A DNA stretch of 64,000 nucleotides, taken from NCBI GenBank assembly GCA_014871385.1, contig CM026423.1, forward strand, positions 15,854,467 to 15,918,466, written 5' to 3'. The first letter of the stretch is position 1; each line of letters starts with the position of its first letter. A program made the translations under genes and the position numbers. The notes under the pieces were generated by a model, which made no database searches, was not told the DNA's origin, and saw only the letters and a list, made by a program, of their open reading frames with translations. Of this stretch, positions 25,411 through 35,194 are shown in pieces. This DNA is from Ceratodon purpureus (taxonomy: Eukaryota > Streptophyta > Bryopsida > Pseudoditrichales > Ditrichaceae).

Positions 25411-28400
25411 ATGCATCATTCCTCTCACTTTGCTCTTGCAACATTGCTTCGCCAGTACAGTCACACTTCTCTCTTCTTGACTGAGGTTCTTGCGATCATG
25501 GGGATGGTCTGTCTGTATGCCCAAGGCATGGGCATCCCTCTTAGGTTTCGCGTAGATGACGATGGTCTAGCTACAGTTTCCTCTCTTCGCCTGAGTGTCA
25601 GATTCCATTTCCGTGAGGATTCGATCAGTATAGAGGAGGAGATGTTTGATGACGTTACTATGGAGGTTACCCACACCCTTGGGCAACCTTCAGTGAGAGA
25701 TGAAAACAATATGTTACAGTGGAGACTCCTCCCTGGATCCTATAGAGTCTATGGTCTTACTGATTCTCTGATGGCTGCATCCACTGAGATCCTCACCCCC
25801 CGTCGCTCTTCTACTTGCACAATTCAGACTCCCTTACCTCGTGATGTCAAAGTCAAAGTCGAGCCTGGTACCGAGACTTCAGATGTAGAGAAACCTCCTC
25901 CGACCGTCATATCTCTCTCCTCTGATGACGAAGTCAGTCCCGTCAAGTTGGTGCCTAAGGTCCACGCTGATGCTCCTCCTTCCAATGTGTCTCCTCCATT
26001 GTCCCAGGTCACAGTTAGCATTGTTCCGCTCCTTAAAGAGATTGCTAAGACGCGTGGGTCCAAAAACGTTTTGAAGAAGATAGACTATTCCACTATTAGA
26101 CACGAGAGAGTTGAGTACTTGCCTGCGAAGTTTGATGGTCCGGTTCTTTTTGAGTTGCCCCCAGCTGCTGCAGGATCCTCTAAGCTCGCCGCCAAGTCAA
26201 TGCAGGGAATGGACAAACGATACGACGGACACTTGTGGACCAAGACCATCACAACAAACATCAAAAACGACTTCGGACTCTCTTTTCGAAGTTCCACCTG
26301 CGTCGGATGGCTGCGGTGCAGCAACCAGGAGTGTGACTTCCTCAAGCGTGTTCCCAAGATCTTCGAAGTCAACGAGACTGAGTTCGAAGGCTGTACCCTG
26401 CAAGCTTTTGTCATGGACCAGCCTCCTCCATCTGACTCCACGCTAGTGTGCAAGGTATGTAAAGAACCTCCATCATGTGTAGCTACATGCGAGGCTAAGA
26501 TTTATTACGTTGTGGGCAAACCGAATCAGACTAGAGCGTGTATTCACATAGGAACACATCATCATCCAGTGAAAGTAGGAGACTACAGAGACTCTAAAGC
26601 AGAGATTAGTAGCTTAATAGAAGAGCAGGTAGAGATGAACAACAAAGCAACAAAGAGCGCCGTTGTCCTAGAGGCGAGCAAACTCCTCATCGGGAGCTAC
26701 CTCCTACAGCCCGAGGATGCTCCACCGAGGAAACTGACGATGGAGGAGCTGGTTCCTGTTCTGGATCGATGCAAAGACATGGCGTCACCAAACATCCGCA
26801 ACAAAGTCGCCACCTTCAAAAAATTCGTAAGGTACGGAATCATGGACGGTATCACCAAGCTCCGTGGTAACAGTCTCTGGGCGTATGTCCAGGAGAATAG
26901 GTTTCCTGGTCAGGGAGCGATGCGTGACAAAGTCTTCGTCTTCAAGATGTCGGAGGTCGGGCCGGGAAGTGGTGTCGACTTGGTCAGCCGTATGCAAGCT
27001 GGTGGCGACTTGGAGAACGCATGGATCATGTTCGACCATGTCAAACGCGTCAAAGACTGGTCGACGATGGCGTGCCATGTGTACGACGCCACCTACTGCC
27101 GCGTGATGACAATCGCCACTTGCGACATGCAGTCCGAGGACACGGACGCCCAGCTCGTCTTCTGGAAAAACCTGAACCTGGTCATGGAGATCAATGGCGT
27201 TGCAGCGCCGAACTTCAAGGGGTTCATGGCGGATAACGCACAGGCGAATTGGAATGCAGTGCGAATCCTTTACGGCAATGGCAACAAAGAGGACCCAATG
27301 GAGGACCGGGAGAGGTCGTGCTTGTTCCACTGGACTCAGAACATGGTGGCGTATACGCAGAAGCACTTCCCCGAAGAACTCTGGGAACAGCACAAGAAGA
27401 TGTGCACTCAGTACAAGAATGCGACCAGCATGGCAGAGGCGGAAACTCTGTACCACGCGTTGCGAGCATGGTGGGCATCCACCGGGGTCGTTGGCGAGAG
27501 CGGGCTCATCAAACTCGATCAGTGGCTGTCATTCTGGCACCACCGCTTCCGCCAGTGGGGGGGATTCATGACCGAGGTATTATCTCTGGACTCTGTTTTC
27601 ATATTCTTGATACTGGTTTCCTATCCCTAACCTACAAAACTGTAATTGGTGAATCTAACGGCATGTACTGTCAAATCTGCAGAAATTCACGAAAGAAGAA
27701 CTCACAGAGATGCCCACCTGTAACCTCGCCGAAACGGTTCACAACAAGTGGCTCCAAGCTTCAGGAAACAACGGGAGCGACCTGTACGTTGCTACCGTGG
27801 ACGATTTCGTTCGGGCATTTCTACAGGTTGTCAACTACTACCAGTTCCTCAAAGGTGACGTCGGCGGAACAGGACCATCCAAGAAGGAACTCAGGCTCCG
27901 GATGGCTGAACGCAACGCGAAGAAATGGGGAAATCCTACAGTGCTCGACAAGCCCATGCTCGATATGCCAGGCGCGGATGAGTTCTGCACTCGTCAGCCT
28001 ATCATGCCTGGAGCGGAAGTCTTCGGTTCACAGAAGCGAAAAGCCGACGTCCTTATCGGAGCTGACGAGGAGTCTCATCGCCCGGATAAGACCAACTTCT
28101 CACGACCAAGAGGCCCAAGACGTGCCGTCAGGGCTCGCCCTATGCAGATGCCCGTCATTGTGGAAGACGACTCCGAACACGACACCGACGTACAATGTAC
28201 CCAACCTCCTGCCCAGGAAGTTGATTCCCCTTTACCTTCACCTGTGAACAAGGGCGGCATTCGCCATGTCAACGCGGTTGAAGAAACCAAGGTGGACGTG
28301 AAGGAGTGGCACATTTCGAGACTTCACAAACTTTCTGCAAAGTGCTGCTGGGCCCAAAGAGCTGAAACGAAGAAGAAGTGCACTGAGAGAATCGTCAGGG

Positions 28401-29176
28401 GGCCCCTTTGCACAGCTGCACCGACCTACACTGGGCTGTGGACTAACTATCGCAGGAACACAGTCGAGAAGACTGAGTTCTTCTTCTGCTCCGACGATAT
28501 TGAGCGTTGCGTGAAAGGCTCTAAGCGCAAGTGGGTAGCCCACTACTCAAAGGACCAGGAATTCCCCTCCATTCCAGAGGTCTGGCCAGTGAAACTAGGT
28601 ACTAATCTAAAACTGACTGAGATTCTTGCCCTCGAAGCAGCAGGCTTTCAACTTCCGCCTAAGAAGCCGGTCTCCCCAAGACGCCTCTTCTCCTCTGCCC
28701 CGCCCCCTGCAAATCTCAGCTCGGTGCCAGTCCCTGCAGACGCTGACCGCTACCCAGGCAAGAGAGACGGCAAGATGGTGAAGCGCACTGCCACTCGTCC
28801 CAATCCGGCGCAGCGACTATCCATGGGCTCCTCCGAGTCTCTCAAAGCGCGCCTCCGTTCCGTCACCATGATACCTGAGCCGGGCCACGGTTGCATCATT
28901 GGGCTGGATTCGGGCGTCGCTCCTCACATCACACGTTACCAGATTACCATCAGTTCTTACCCTGGTTGCACTTGCCCAGCATTCAAGAAGACGATGACTA
29001 CGTTCAAAGGCAGGACTCAGTTCACGTATTGTAAGCACCTTTACTACATACTCTTGAAGGTCTGCAACCGTGATCCCGAAGCCGAGCTTTTCATCCATGC
29101 GCCTACCTTTAGCTTCAACGAGGTCAAGCTTCTCCTAGAGAGTGGAATCTTGCGTCACCCCTTGGCGAAGAAGTAG
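25411..29176 (+). CDS. Mutator-like transposase with GCM/FLYWCH-like and SWIM zinc fingers
   Basis: Two exons, 25411-27576 and 27683-29176, join at ACCGAG|GTATTA...CTGCAG|AAATTC in phase 0 (1,219 residues). A variable N-terminal region is followed by a zinc-finger-like block. That block has Cys303 and Cys308, more Cys around CKVCKEPPSC, and His383-385 in GTHHHPV. The MULE-type catalytic core has Asp559 (VYDATY), Asp608 (GFMADNAQANW) and the C-x-x-H of CLFHWTQNM (637-640), with Glu739 in CNLAETVHNKW as the likely third acidic residue. A C-terminal SWIM finger has C1151-x-C1153 and C1172-x-H1174 (CTCPAF ... YCKHLYY). SWIM fingers are usual in MULE transposases. No stop or frameshift is seen, so the gene appears intact. 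The start codon choice is uncertain, since an in-frame Met lies 29 codons downstream. Confidence 0.85.
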
Positions 29177-29430
29177 GTAGCCCTCCTACTTTAGAACTGC
29201 CATTTCCACAATGGCCATTTGTCACGTAGTGAATGACTTTAGTAATATACCATGTACTAAGTCTGCTATTCAGAAGCTGTATTGACTTTTTCATTATATT
29301 AAAGGCTTTGTCGTTCACATTGATTGCATTCTATTTCAATACATTCAATCTTGAAGAAGTGCACTATATACCTCGTATCCTCTGACATGTACCCTTTATT
29401 ACACCAAACATATACTTGTTATTAGATGTC

Positions 29431-29883
29431 CTAATCTTCGAACCTAACACGTTTAGGGTTGCCCACTACACTATCAGCAGGGCTCCGAACCTCTGACTCT
29501 ACTACAGGACAAACTACATTCGCTTTCACTTTCGTTCCCACGCTTGGAGCGTGTCCTTGGTATGATCGTTTCAGCAATGGCCCACCTCCCCGCCTCCGAT
29601 TCACTGATTCCCTGGAATAGGTTCCCCTTGGGATCTTTCCAACCTTGGAGTATGCATGAGGTTGCAAAGGCACATCTGCGTCCTCCTCCAGCACTCTGAT
29701 ATCATCCGAATTTTCTGAACGTGGAGGGTCAGCTCTAACATCCGGTTGCACGTCAACAGCCGTTGTTAAAGGACGCCCTTGACTGCTGGCCATCACCTCT
29801 TCTTCGTCCTCCACCTCAACATATGGTTGAAATGGACAAACATCGTCAGCAAGTGAAACAACAATATCTCTGACGTCTTCCAT
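29431..29883 (-). CDS. Small acidic MULE accessory ORF, 150 residues
   Basis: It opens at ATG 29881-29883 (MEDVRDIVVSLADD) and ends NPKRVRFED. It has an acidic middle (YVEVEDEEEVM, ENSDDIRVLEEDAD) and a basic, Arg/Gly-rich second half (SRESVNRRRGGGPLLKRS), with no recognisable domain. It converges on the transposase gene, 255 bp apart, inside the right arm of the MULE. It could be an accessory protein or a terminal exon. I do not recognise the family. Confidence 0.5.
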   Translation of the reverse strand: MEDVRDIVVSLADDVCPFQPYVEVEDEEEVMASSQGRPLTTAVDVQPDVRADPPRSENSDDIRVLEEDADVPLQPHAYSKVGKIPRGTYSRESVNRRRGGGPLLKRSYQGHAPSVGTKVKANVVCPVVESEVRSPADSVVGNPKRVRFED

Positions 29884-30180
29884 AACTGCTGTTCCGCAGT
29901 ACGGAAAAGAGCTTCACAAAACACCAACAGAAAAGAGGAAGAGACATTCCATAATCCTAACTTAAATATCCGTGAAGGAGATGCTTGGCGCCCTTGAAAA
30001 TCGGCTATTCATTCATTTGAAAGTTGCATCTTCCTCAACTGAATGGAAAAGGATGAGGGTTGAGCAGAAGTCATTTAGCTTTTAAAATTTAAAAATAATA
30101 AAAAAAAATTAAAAAAATTATAAAAGCAAAAAGGAAAAAAGGCTAAAATAAATATTAAGGTTGAAAATAATATGAAGGCG
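29884..30180. other. MULE right arm, noncoding
   Basis: The stretch between the small acidic ORF and the low-complexity tract is AT-rich with no gene seen. It probably contains that ORF's promoter. Confidence 0.4.
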
Positions 30181-30600
30181 ACTAAGAAAATGAAAGAGAA
30201 AATAAAATGAAAGACAAAATAAAATGAATGACAAAATAAAATGAATGAGAAAATAAAATGAATGAGAAAATAAAATGAATGAGACAATAAAATGAATGAG
30301 ACAATAAAATGAAAGAGAGAATAAAATGAAAGACAAAATAAAATGAAAGAGAAAATAAAATGAAAAGGAAAATAAAATGAAAGAGAAAATAAAATGAAAA
30401 GGAAAATAAAATGAAAGAGAAATTATAATGAAGGAGAGAAGAAAATGAAAGAGAGAATAAAATGAAAGAGAAAATAAAATGAAAGAGCGAATAAAATGAA
30501 AGAGAAAATATAAGGAACTAGAAAATAAAATGAAAGAAAAAATAAAATGAAAGAGAGAATAAAATGAAAGAGAAAAGAAAATGAAAGAGAATTAAAGGAA
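30181..30600. repeat. AAAATAAAATGAAAGAG low-complexity array
   Basis: About 420 bp of imperfect 16-17-bp units (AAAATAAAATGAAAGAG and variants) lie in tandem in the right arm of the MULE. The minus-strand translations full of Phe/Ile/Ser are artefacts of this repeat. Confidence 0.9.
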
Positions 30601-31065
30601 AGGAAAGATAGATAGAGTAATGGAAGTTAAAATGAAGAATAAAAGAAATAAACCATGTAGACCATGGCGGATGATTTCTAACAATGTTAAGAAATTGTTA
30701 CGATATTAAATGTTACTTTATCCCTCTTAAGAGCTTTAATACCAATACATTTTATGCGGTAATTTGCATATAAATTTGAGGAGATAAAGGGAATTAATGT
30801 ATGCCTAAACTAGTTAGAAGGAGCTGGAGCATAGTAATTAGTGCACGTTAAAAAATTAATCATCAAAAAAAGAGAAAACGAACTACAAATTCAATGAAAA
30901 CACTGTAATTATTCCACGGTTATAGGGTCAATAAAATTACTAAAATTAGTATTTTTCTAAAAATATACTGAGAATATTCGAATCTTCTAATTTTATATTT
31001 TATTTTTAGTAAAAAAAGTGCTATTTTTAGGTCCTGTCCCCCACTCTGTGCTCTCCGCTCTCCAA
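30601..31065. other. MULE right subterminal region
   Basis: AT-rich. It includes the inverted copy of the subterminal motif (TTCCACGGTTATAGGGTC, about 30913-30930) shared with the left end, plus a short poly-A-flanked GCACTTTTTTTA-like motif also found on the left. Confidence 0.6.
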
Positions 31066-31120
31066 ATCTGCGCTCACCGCTCTCCGCTCTACGCTCTCCG
31101 CTCACGTACAAGCTACGTCC
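31066..31120 (-). repeat. Right terminal inverted repeat of the giant MULE
   Basis: Its reverse complement starts GGACGTAGCTTGTACGTGAG and matches the left end perfectly for 43 bp from GTACGTGAGCGG. The GAGCGGAGAGC units continue inward on this side with an extra copy. Confidence 0.93.
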
Positions 31121-31130
31121 TTCCCATCAC
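31121..31130. repeat. 10-bp target-site duplication of the giant MULE, right copy
   Basis: TTCCCATCAC is identical to 13427-13436. Confidence 0.93.
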
Positions 31131-32162
31131 TACGAGTAGTATACCACCGACTCCTGTGACTGTGCGACGTTCATGAGAAATATCAGTATACGTTGCAAAG
31201 AAGGTGTTGTTGTTTGTCATGTGCTCTGTGCATCCAGAGTCTACGTACCATGCGTCTGTATCAACGGCACTGGCGGCAGTCGAGAAGGTCATGTAAGCTC
31301 TGTGTCGGGGATTGTCTGCAACTACCGACGTAGGGTGAGCAAGTGGGGAGCTACTAACGGCTGACGGTAGCTGAGTGTCACCTGACTCTGGGCACTCATT
31401 GGCCCAGTGCCCCTGTTTACCGCACTTCCAGCAGGTTGTAACCTTCTTGCGTTCCGTGATCTCCTTGCGACGTTCTTGGCGTTGCTCAAAGGTGAGCGGT
31501 GGACGGCTACCAGGGTAGGCTTTGGAGGTATTAGCTGAGGCGACATAAGCTAATGCTACTCTCGACTCATCTACAAGCTCCTCGGCCTGAAGTCGCTGTT
31601 CTTGTCTGATAAGACGAGTGGTCAGGTTACCCAGTGTTCGTGACGCATCCTCGACATTGTCCCACGCGGAAATGAACGGACCGTACTTGGGGGGAAGACT
31701 GGAAATCACCTTCGACATGAGACTGGAGTCCGAGATGGAATTGTCTCCGAGGTTAACAAGCTGACTCTTGATTATCTCCAGTTTACCAAGATACGATGCT
31801 ATTGAGTCAGCGCTATCAAGCTTGCACTCATAGAAACGTTGCTGCACATGGTGGACAGATTCATGAGCCTTTTGATCATGCAACAATTTGAGCTTGTCCC
31901 AGATCTGTTTAGACGTGGTGCAGTTAAGCAAGACCTCGAGAACACTCTCATCAACGGCTTTGCACAGTAAAGATGTGCATTGGTTGTCTTTTTTAACCCA
32001 TTCTAGCTCAGCAGCTGGGTCATCGCTGGGTTTTGGAACAGTGCCGTCCACAATACCCATGAGATCCTGTCCCAAGAGTATTGCTCGGATCTGGAATTTC
32101 CACAGATGGAAATTCTGTCCATTGTACACTTTAATGTTACGGAGTTCTGCTGTGGAATCCAT
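31121..32162 (-). CDS. gag: Copia polyprotein, Gag-protease part
   Basis: It starts at ATG 32160-32162 with a Copia-type Gag (KVYNGQNFHLWKFQIRAIL, then the KQIWDKLKLLHD region), followed by a CCHC zinc knuckle (CWKCGKQGHWANEC) and the aspartic protease active site (WYVDSGCTEHM). The frame is open to the right target duplication of the nested transposon. Beyond that, a stop appears within the transposon terminus. With 9840-13426 it makes one uninterrupted 1,543-codon frame including the stop. Confidence 0.95.
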
Positions 32163-32285
32163 GACTTGACTCTACAAAGAGTAATACTGGCAGTTTTCAG
32201 CTACGTAGGCACGCAGCTTTTGCGACGACTGTGGGCACAGTCTTTACTATAAACGACTTTAACTTAGACTCGGAAAGTGTAGAAG

Positions 32286-32298
32286 TGGGCCCATAACC
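32286..32298 (-). promoter_or_regulatory. Copia primer-binding site, initiator tRNA-Met anticodon-arm type
   Basis: TGGGCCCATAACC directly abuts the 5' LTR. It equals the anticodon arm of eukaryotic initiator tRNA-Met (anticodon CAT inside GGGCCCATAACCC), so the RNA is complementary to an internal tRNA segment and not to its 3' end. Half-tRNA priming of this type is known for Drosophila copia and yeast Ty5. Confidence 0.8.
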
Positions 32299-32717
32299 TA
32301 TTGAAGTACTGTAGAAGGCAAAACACTTTCACTGACTCGTACAGATCATTCGATACATTAAGCCAGATGCAAGTATGCCAAACAGACTATGCATTACACT
32401 GAAACACTCACACGTACAGAGCTCTGACTTACACAGAATCTTGGAGCATGTAACCAAGCTAACCCTATGCTTCCACAGATTCGTGTCAAGAGAGAGAGAG
32501 AATAACATTGTAACAGTTACTTATCCTACGCAGCTCCATGCTAACGGCTAGGATTATGTGGTGGGAACATCTTCTTGGGTCTTGACTTGTAATGAGTTTG
32601 TCTCTCGACACTTTGTCTGCCAGAACCGTGAGTGAGGTAATTTGTCTGTGTAGTGGCAATCAGTTAACCAGTACCGTGGGTGTGGTAAGTTGTCGGGAGG
32701 GAGGGGTAACTCCAATA
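32299..32717 (-). repeat. Copia LTR (5' LTR relative to coding strand), 419 bp
   Basis: Same length and ends (TATTG...CAATA) as 9388-9806, and no mismatch noticed by eye. It is followed by the TATAA duplication at 32718-32722. Confidence 0.93.
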
Positions 32718-32722
32718 TATAA
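32718..32722. repeat. Copia target-site duplication, right copy (TATAA)
   Basis: Identical to 9383-9387. Confidence 0.9.
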
Positions 32723-32865
32723 TCACAAGGTTACCATCACCTAACAAATCACACACACATATTCAAGCACGTCGCCAAGCAACGAATGCATTCAAAGCTG
32801 TTCACGACGAAGTCCCAGCAACCTTTCACACTTGAGTCCCGGTGAAGCTTCACCACCATGTATCA
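32723..32865 (+). repeat. Right half of the duplicated target segment
   Basis: It matches about 37315-37462 (TCACAAGG, ATATTCAAGCACGTCGCCAAGC, TTCACCACCATGTATCAGAC). It directly continues 9073-9382 when the Copia element is removed. Confidence 0.85.
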
Positions 32866-33499
32866 GACAGTATGAGAAACCACCAAAGATAACGTTGGAC
32901 ATAGTGGGACTCAAAGAAGGAATCCGTGACTCAACAATTCAGGCATCCAGTTCCGTGTGAGAGGTATCATGCAGCCAATCTGTCAAGAAGTTGTAAAAAA
33001 TGGATTGCACATGGAACTGACTAGTACAACTTATGCACCCGATTGTATTCAGAGAGACAGTCTCCCAACTAGAAAAGCGCTATGTGACACCACAATCATC
33101 AATGGACGGTAGGTCCTGATTCCTAATCAGCTCCTAATAACCCGAGAGCTCCAATCGGCTCTAACCCATCCCACATGCTAGCATTAATCCTCCGAACATG
33201 TACTCAAAAGCAAGGATGGCCTACATTACATCATGTCAGTGAAGCGGCTATGGAGGACAAAGACTCAGACAGTAGCTGCTAATGCAAAGCTCCTCACTAA
33301 TCATACCAGCTTGATAATAAAGTTTCACAAGGTTGTGATCGTCGAGGTATTTATACCAAGATTTCTTTGACAAACTGTATGCCGCACACCGCCCAACAAG
33401 ATTGCAAATGAGGATAGAACCTGCACTCTGGGCAATCTTACACTGCATTATACAAACTCGGTGTTCAAGATCGTGACCAAGTACCTAGTGGAGCAAGTC
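32866..33499. other. Intergenic, 3' side of the F-box gene
   Basis: No gene recognised. It probably includes the 3' untranslated region of the interrupted F-box gene. Confidence 0.4.
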
Positions 33500-35194
33500 C
33501 TATGGCATCTCTGTCAGCAGAATGCTCTCCATCTTGGCGATGGGGGGAGAGCACAATAAAGTGTACCACAAAGTGCAACATGTGATCACTAGGAAGTGAA
33601 TATGAAGTGTGCTGTTTTTTATTGCTCAAAGCTGATTTTGAGCATTTTGGTGTAGTTTTTGAGCATTTTAGTCACTTTTTAAGGTGTCACAAGGTATCTT
33701 ATAGGCATCTCCATAAAAAAAACATCTTCAATTGAAACTTAATTTGACCGCTAGTTCTAAATCATGAAAATAAACTTTTCCAAAGTCTTAATTTCTTCAT
33801 TTGGGGCCCTCTATTGTCTTTAGAGGATGTTTTTTCCAATTTAAAAAACAATGTTCGGTGAAAAAAACCTCACAAAAAGTTTCGTCGAAAAGAGCTCCCT
33901 GAAAACGTCTCAACGAAACTTTTCGGCTGTACAAACTTCCAAAGGAATTGCTTAGGCCCATTTTTGAAACCGCAATTCACAATCGGAGGGTACAGCGCAG
34001 TCAAAAGTGATTTCTAACATTTGTGCACTCTTTTTTGTCCACTTCTTCAAATGACTGCATTCACTTTGGATCACTTGCCATGACTCGTAAGGCTTCGTAA
34101 AAGGCACATATCGGTTCCAAAATTTCATAGACTCAAGATGACCAAGTCTATTTTCTATACCCAAAGCCCCTTCCAACATATCATCAAATTATATGTCACT
34201 TTTCTTAGTGTTTACAACAATGGCTGAAATTGGCAATGAGCTGAGCACTTTTGTGGTACACTTTATTGTGCTTCCCCCCGATGTTGATTTCGAAAATTTC
34301 AACTGAGGGAAAGTCACAAAAATCGTCGTCAATTGGAATGACACAGAATAGCATGTCTTTGCTAACTAAAAGGTGCGATGTGGGGGCCAATGGTATATCG
34401 ATACCTGCAAGATCGGAAACCTCCCCTGTCTCCTTATCGTAAGAAACAATCCCTCCACGAGAACCTTTCTCGGCGATGCAATAGTGTTGGTTTCTGAAGA
34501 TGGTCAGAGTGTCCCACCATACCTTATAAATGGGGTAGTTTACTGGGGGATTCAATGGTTTGTAGAGAGTCTGCCTCCAATTGCCAATCTTGGATTCATA
34601 AACAAAAATTGAATGTGGCTGAGAGTAACCACTCACTAAATGTATATTGACAACAAAGATCTCATACTCCATTGAGACCCTATCAGTATACATCATTGTC
34701 ACACGATCATGAGTTCCGCTACTCACTACAAGGTGTGGAATCTGCTTGATAGTCTTCAGAACAGGATTGTACACGAAGTAAGTTGAAATATATGTTTTGT
34801 AGCACATACACTTCATGCAGAAGAGCCCTCCAGCACTTGCCAGCAAAGAGGGTCCATTTTGGCCCAATGGTATAAGTCCTTGCTGTTGTAAATAATTTGT
34901 TAGGAACTCGTCGTTGAAAGTGAGGAACCTCCTCCTCGCCACATCCAATACATACCAAATATTTCGGTATATCCAACTCCGTTGCGCAACAATGAGCAGA
35001 TACTCTTCCGGAGATACGTTTGACGCTTGTGCATGCCTAAAAGCATGGCTAGTTATGAGTCTATTCCAGCTCTTAGACACTGTTCTAAATCGGCACACTG
35101 AGGCAATCGGAAGAAACGTAAAGACTCTCTCTAGGATATCTGTAGGCAAATTACTCCACATACTCTTTATTTCCCATGTCGCCGACTCCTCCAT
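33500..35194 (-). CDS. F-box protein gene with a transposon inserted near its 3' end
   Basis: It starts at ATG 35192-35194. Residues about 15-55 form an F-box (NLPTDILERVFTFLPIASVCRFRTVSKSWNRLI), the Skp1-binding module of SCF ubiquitin ligases. A plant-type F-box-associated beta-propeller-like region follows, with FVYNPVLKTIKQIPHLV, MEYEIFVVNIH, IFVYESKIGNWRQ and CVIPIDDDF. The original frame runs to 34280 and, when the 738-bp insert and one GAT copy are skipped, continues at 33541 for 13 more codons to TAG at 33500-33502. With the insert the frame instead reads into transposon sequence and stops near 34205, replacing the last residues with about 25 foreign ones. The F-box and most of the substrate domain stay intact, so it may still function. 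Confidence 0.8.
33539..33541. repeat. 3-bp target duplication (GAT), left copy
   Basis: GAT flanks both ends of the 738-bp element (also 34280-34282). Removal with one copy restores the F-box reading frame. Confidence 0.7.
33542..34279. mobile_element. 738-bp non-autonomous TIR element inside the F-box gene
   Basis: The termini are inverted repeats of about 34 bp (GGGGGGA..GCACAATAAAGTGTACCACAAA) with a 3-bp GAT duplication. The interior holds a 75-residue minus-strand frame (33952-34179, with GHLESMKFWNRYVPF) of unknown origin, and no transposase is recognised. A 3-bp duplication fits PIF/Harbinger- or CACTA-type superfamilies. The GC-rich first bases and lack of CACTA favour the former. 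Confidence 0.75.

Larger units (their letters stand above)
13437..31120. mobile_element. Giant Mutator-like DNA transposon, 17.7 kb, four candidate genes
   Basis: It is bounded by long terminal inverted repeats (imperfect outer 11 bp, then 43 bp perfect) and an exact 10-bp target duplication, and it sits inside a Copia element. Contents are a plus-strand small ORF (14207-14578), the ParB/methyltransferase-like gene (minus, 15092-24869), a MULE-type transposase (plus, 25411-29176) and a small acidic ORF (minus, 29431-29883). The last two genes converge, and the methyltransferase and transposase genes diverge from about 540 bp. Known MULEs are mostly a few kb long. Those with accessory genes, such as VANDAL elements, encode anti-silencing factors. 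The presence of a methylase-like gene here is an observation, and its role is inference. Confidence 0.93.
9388..32717 (-). mobile_element. Ty1/Copia LTR retrotransposon, split by a nested DNA transposon
   Basis: The element has two matching 419-bp LTRs, a TATAA target duplication, a primer-binding site complementary to initiator tRNA-Met, a gag-protease part (31121-32162) and an integrase-RT-RNase H part (9840-13426). Its total span is 23,330 bp. Subtracting the 17,684-bp nested element and one 10-bp duplication leaves about 5.6 kb, a normal Copia length. The two coding parts rejoin in one frame of 1,542 codons plus stop. The order gag-PR-IN-RT-RH identifies Copia rather than Gypsy. Confidence 0.96.

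Noticed and set aside
26111-27571. Overlapping long frames on both strands within the transposase exon
   Set aside because: Shadow frames. The DDE and zinc motifs lie only in the 25411 frame.
30075-30336. Phe/Ser/Ile-rich membrane-like ORFs
   Set aside because: Artefacts of the AAAATAAAATGAAAGAG repeat.
13448-31109. GTAC as a 4-bp target duplication with shorter termini
   Set aside because: The 10-bp TTCCCATCAC duplication further out is exact, fits the superfamily and restores the host frame. GTAC is part of the inverted repeat.
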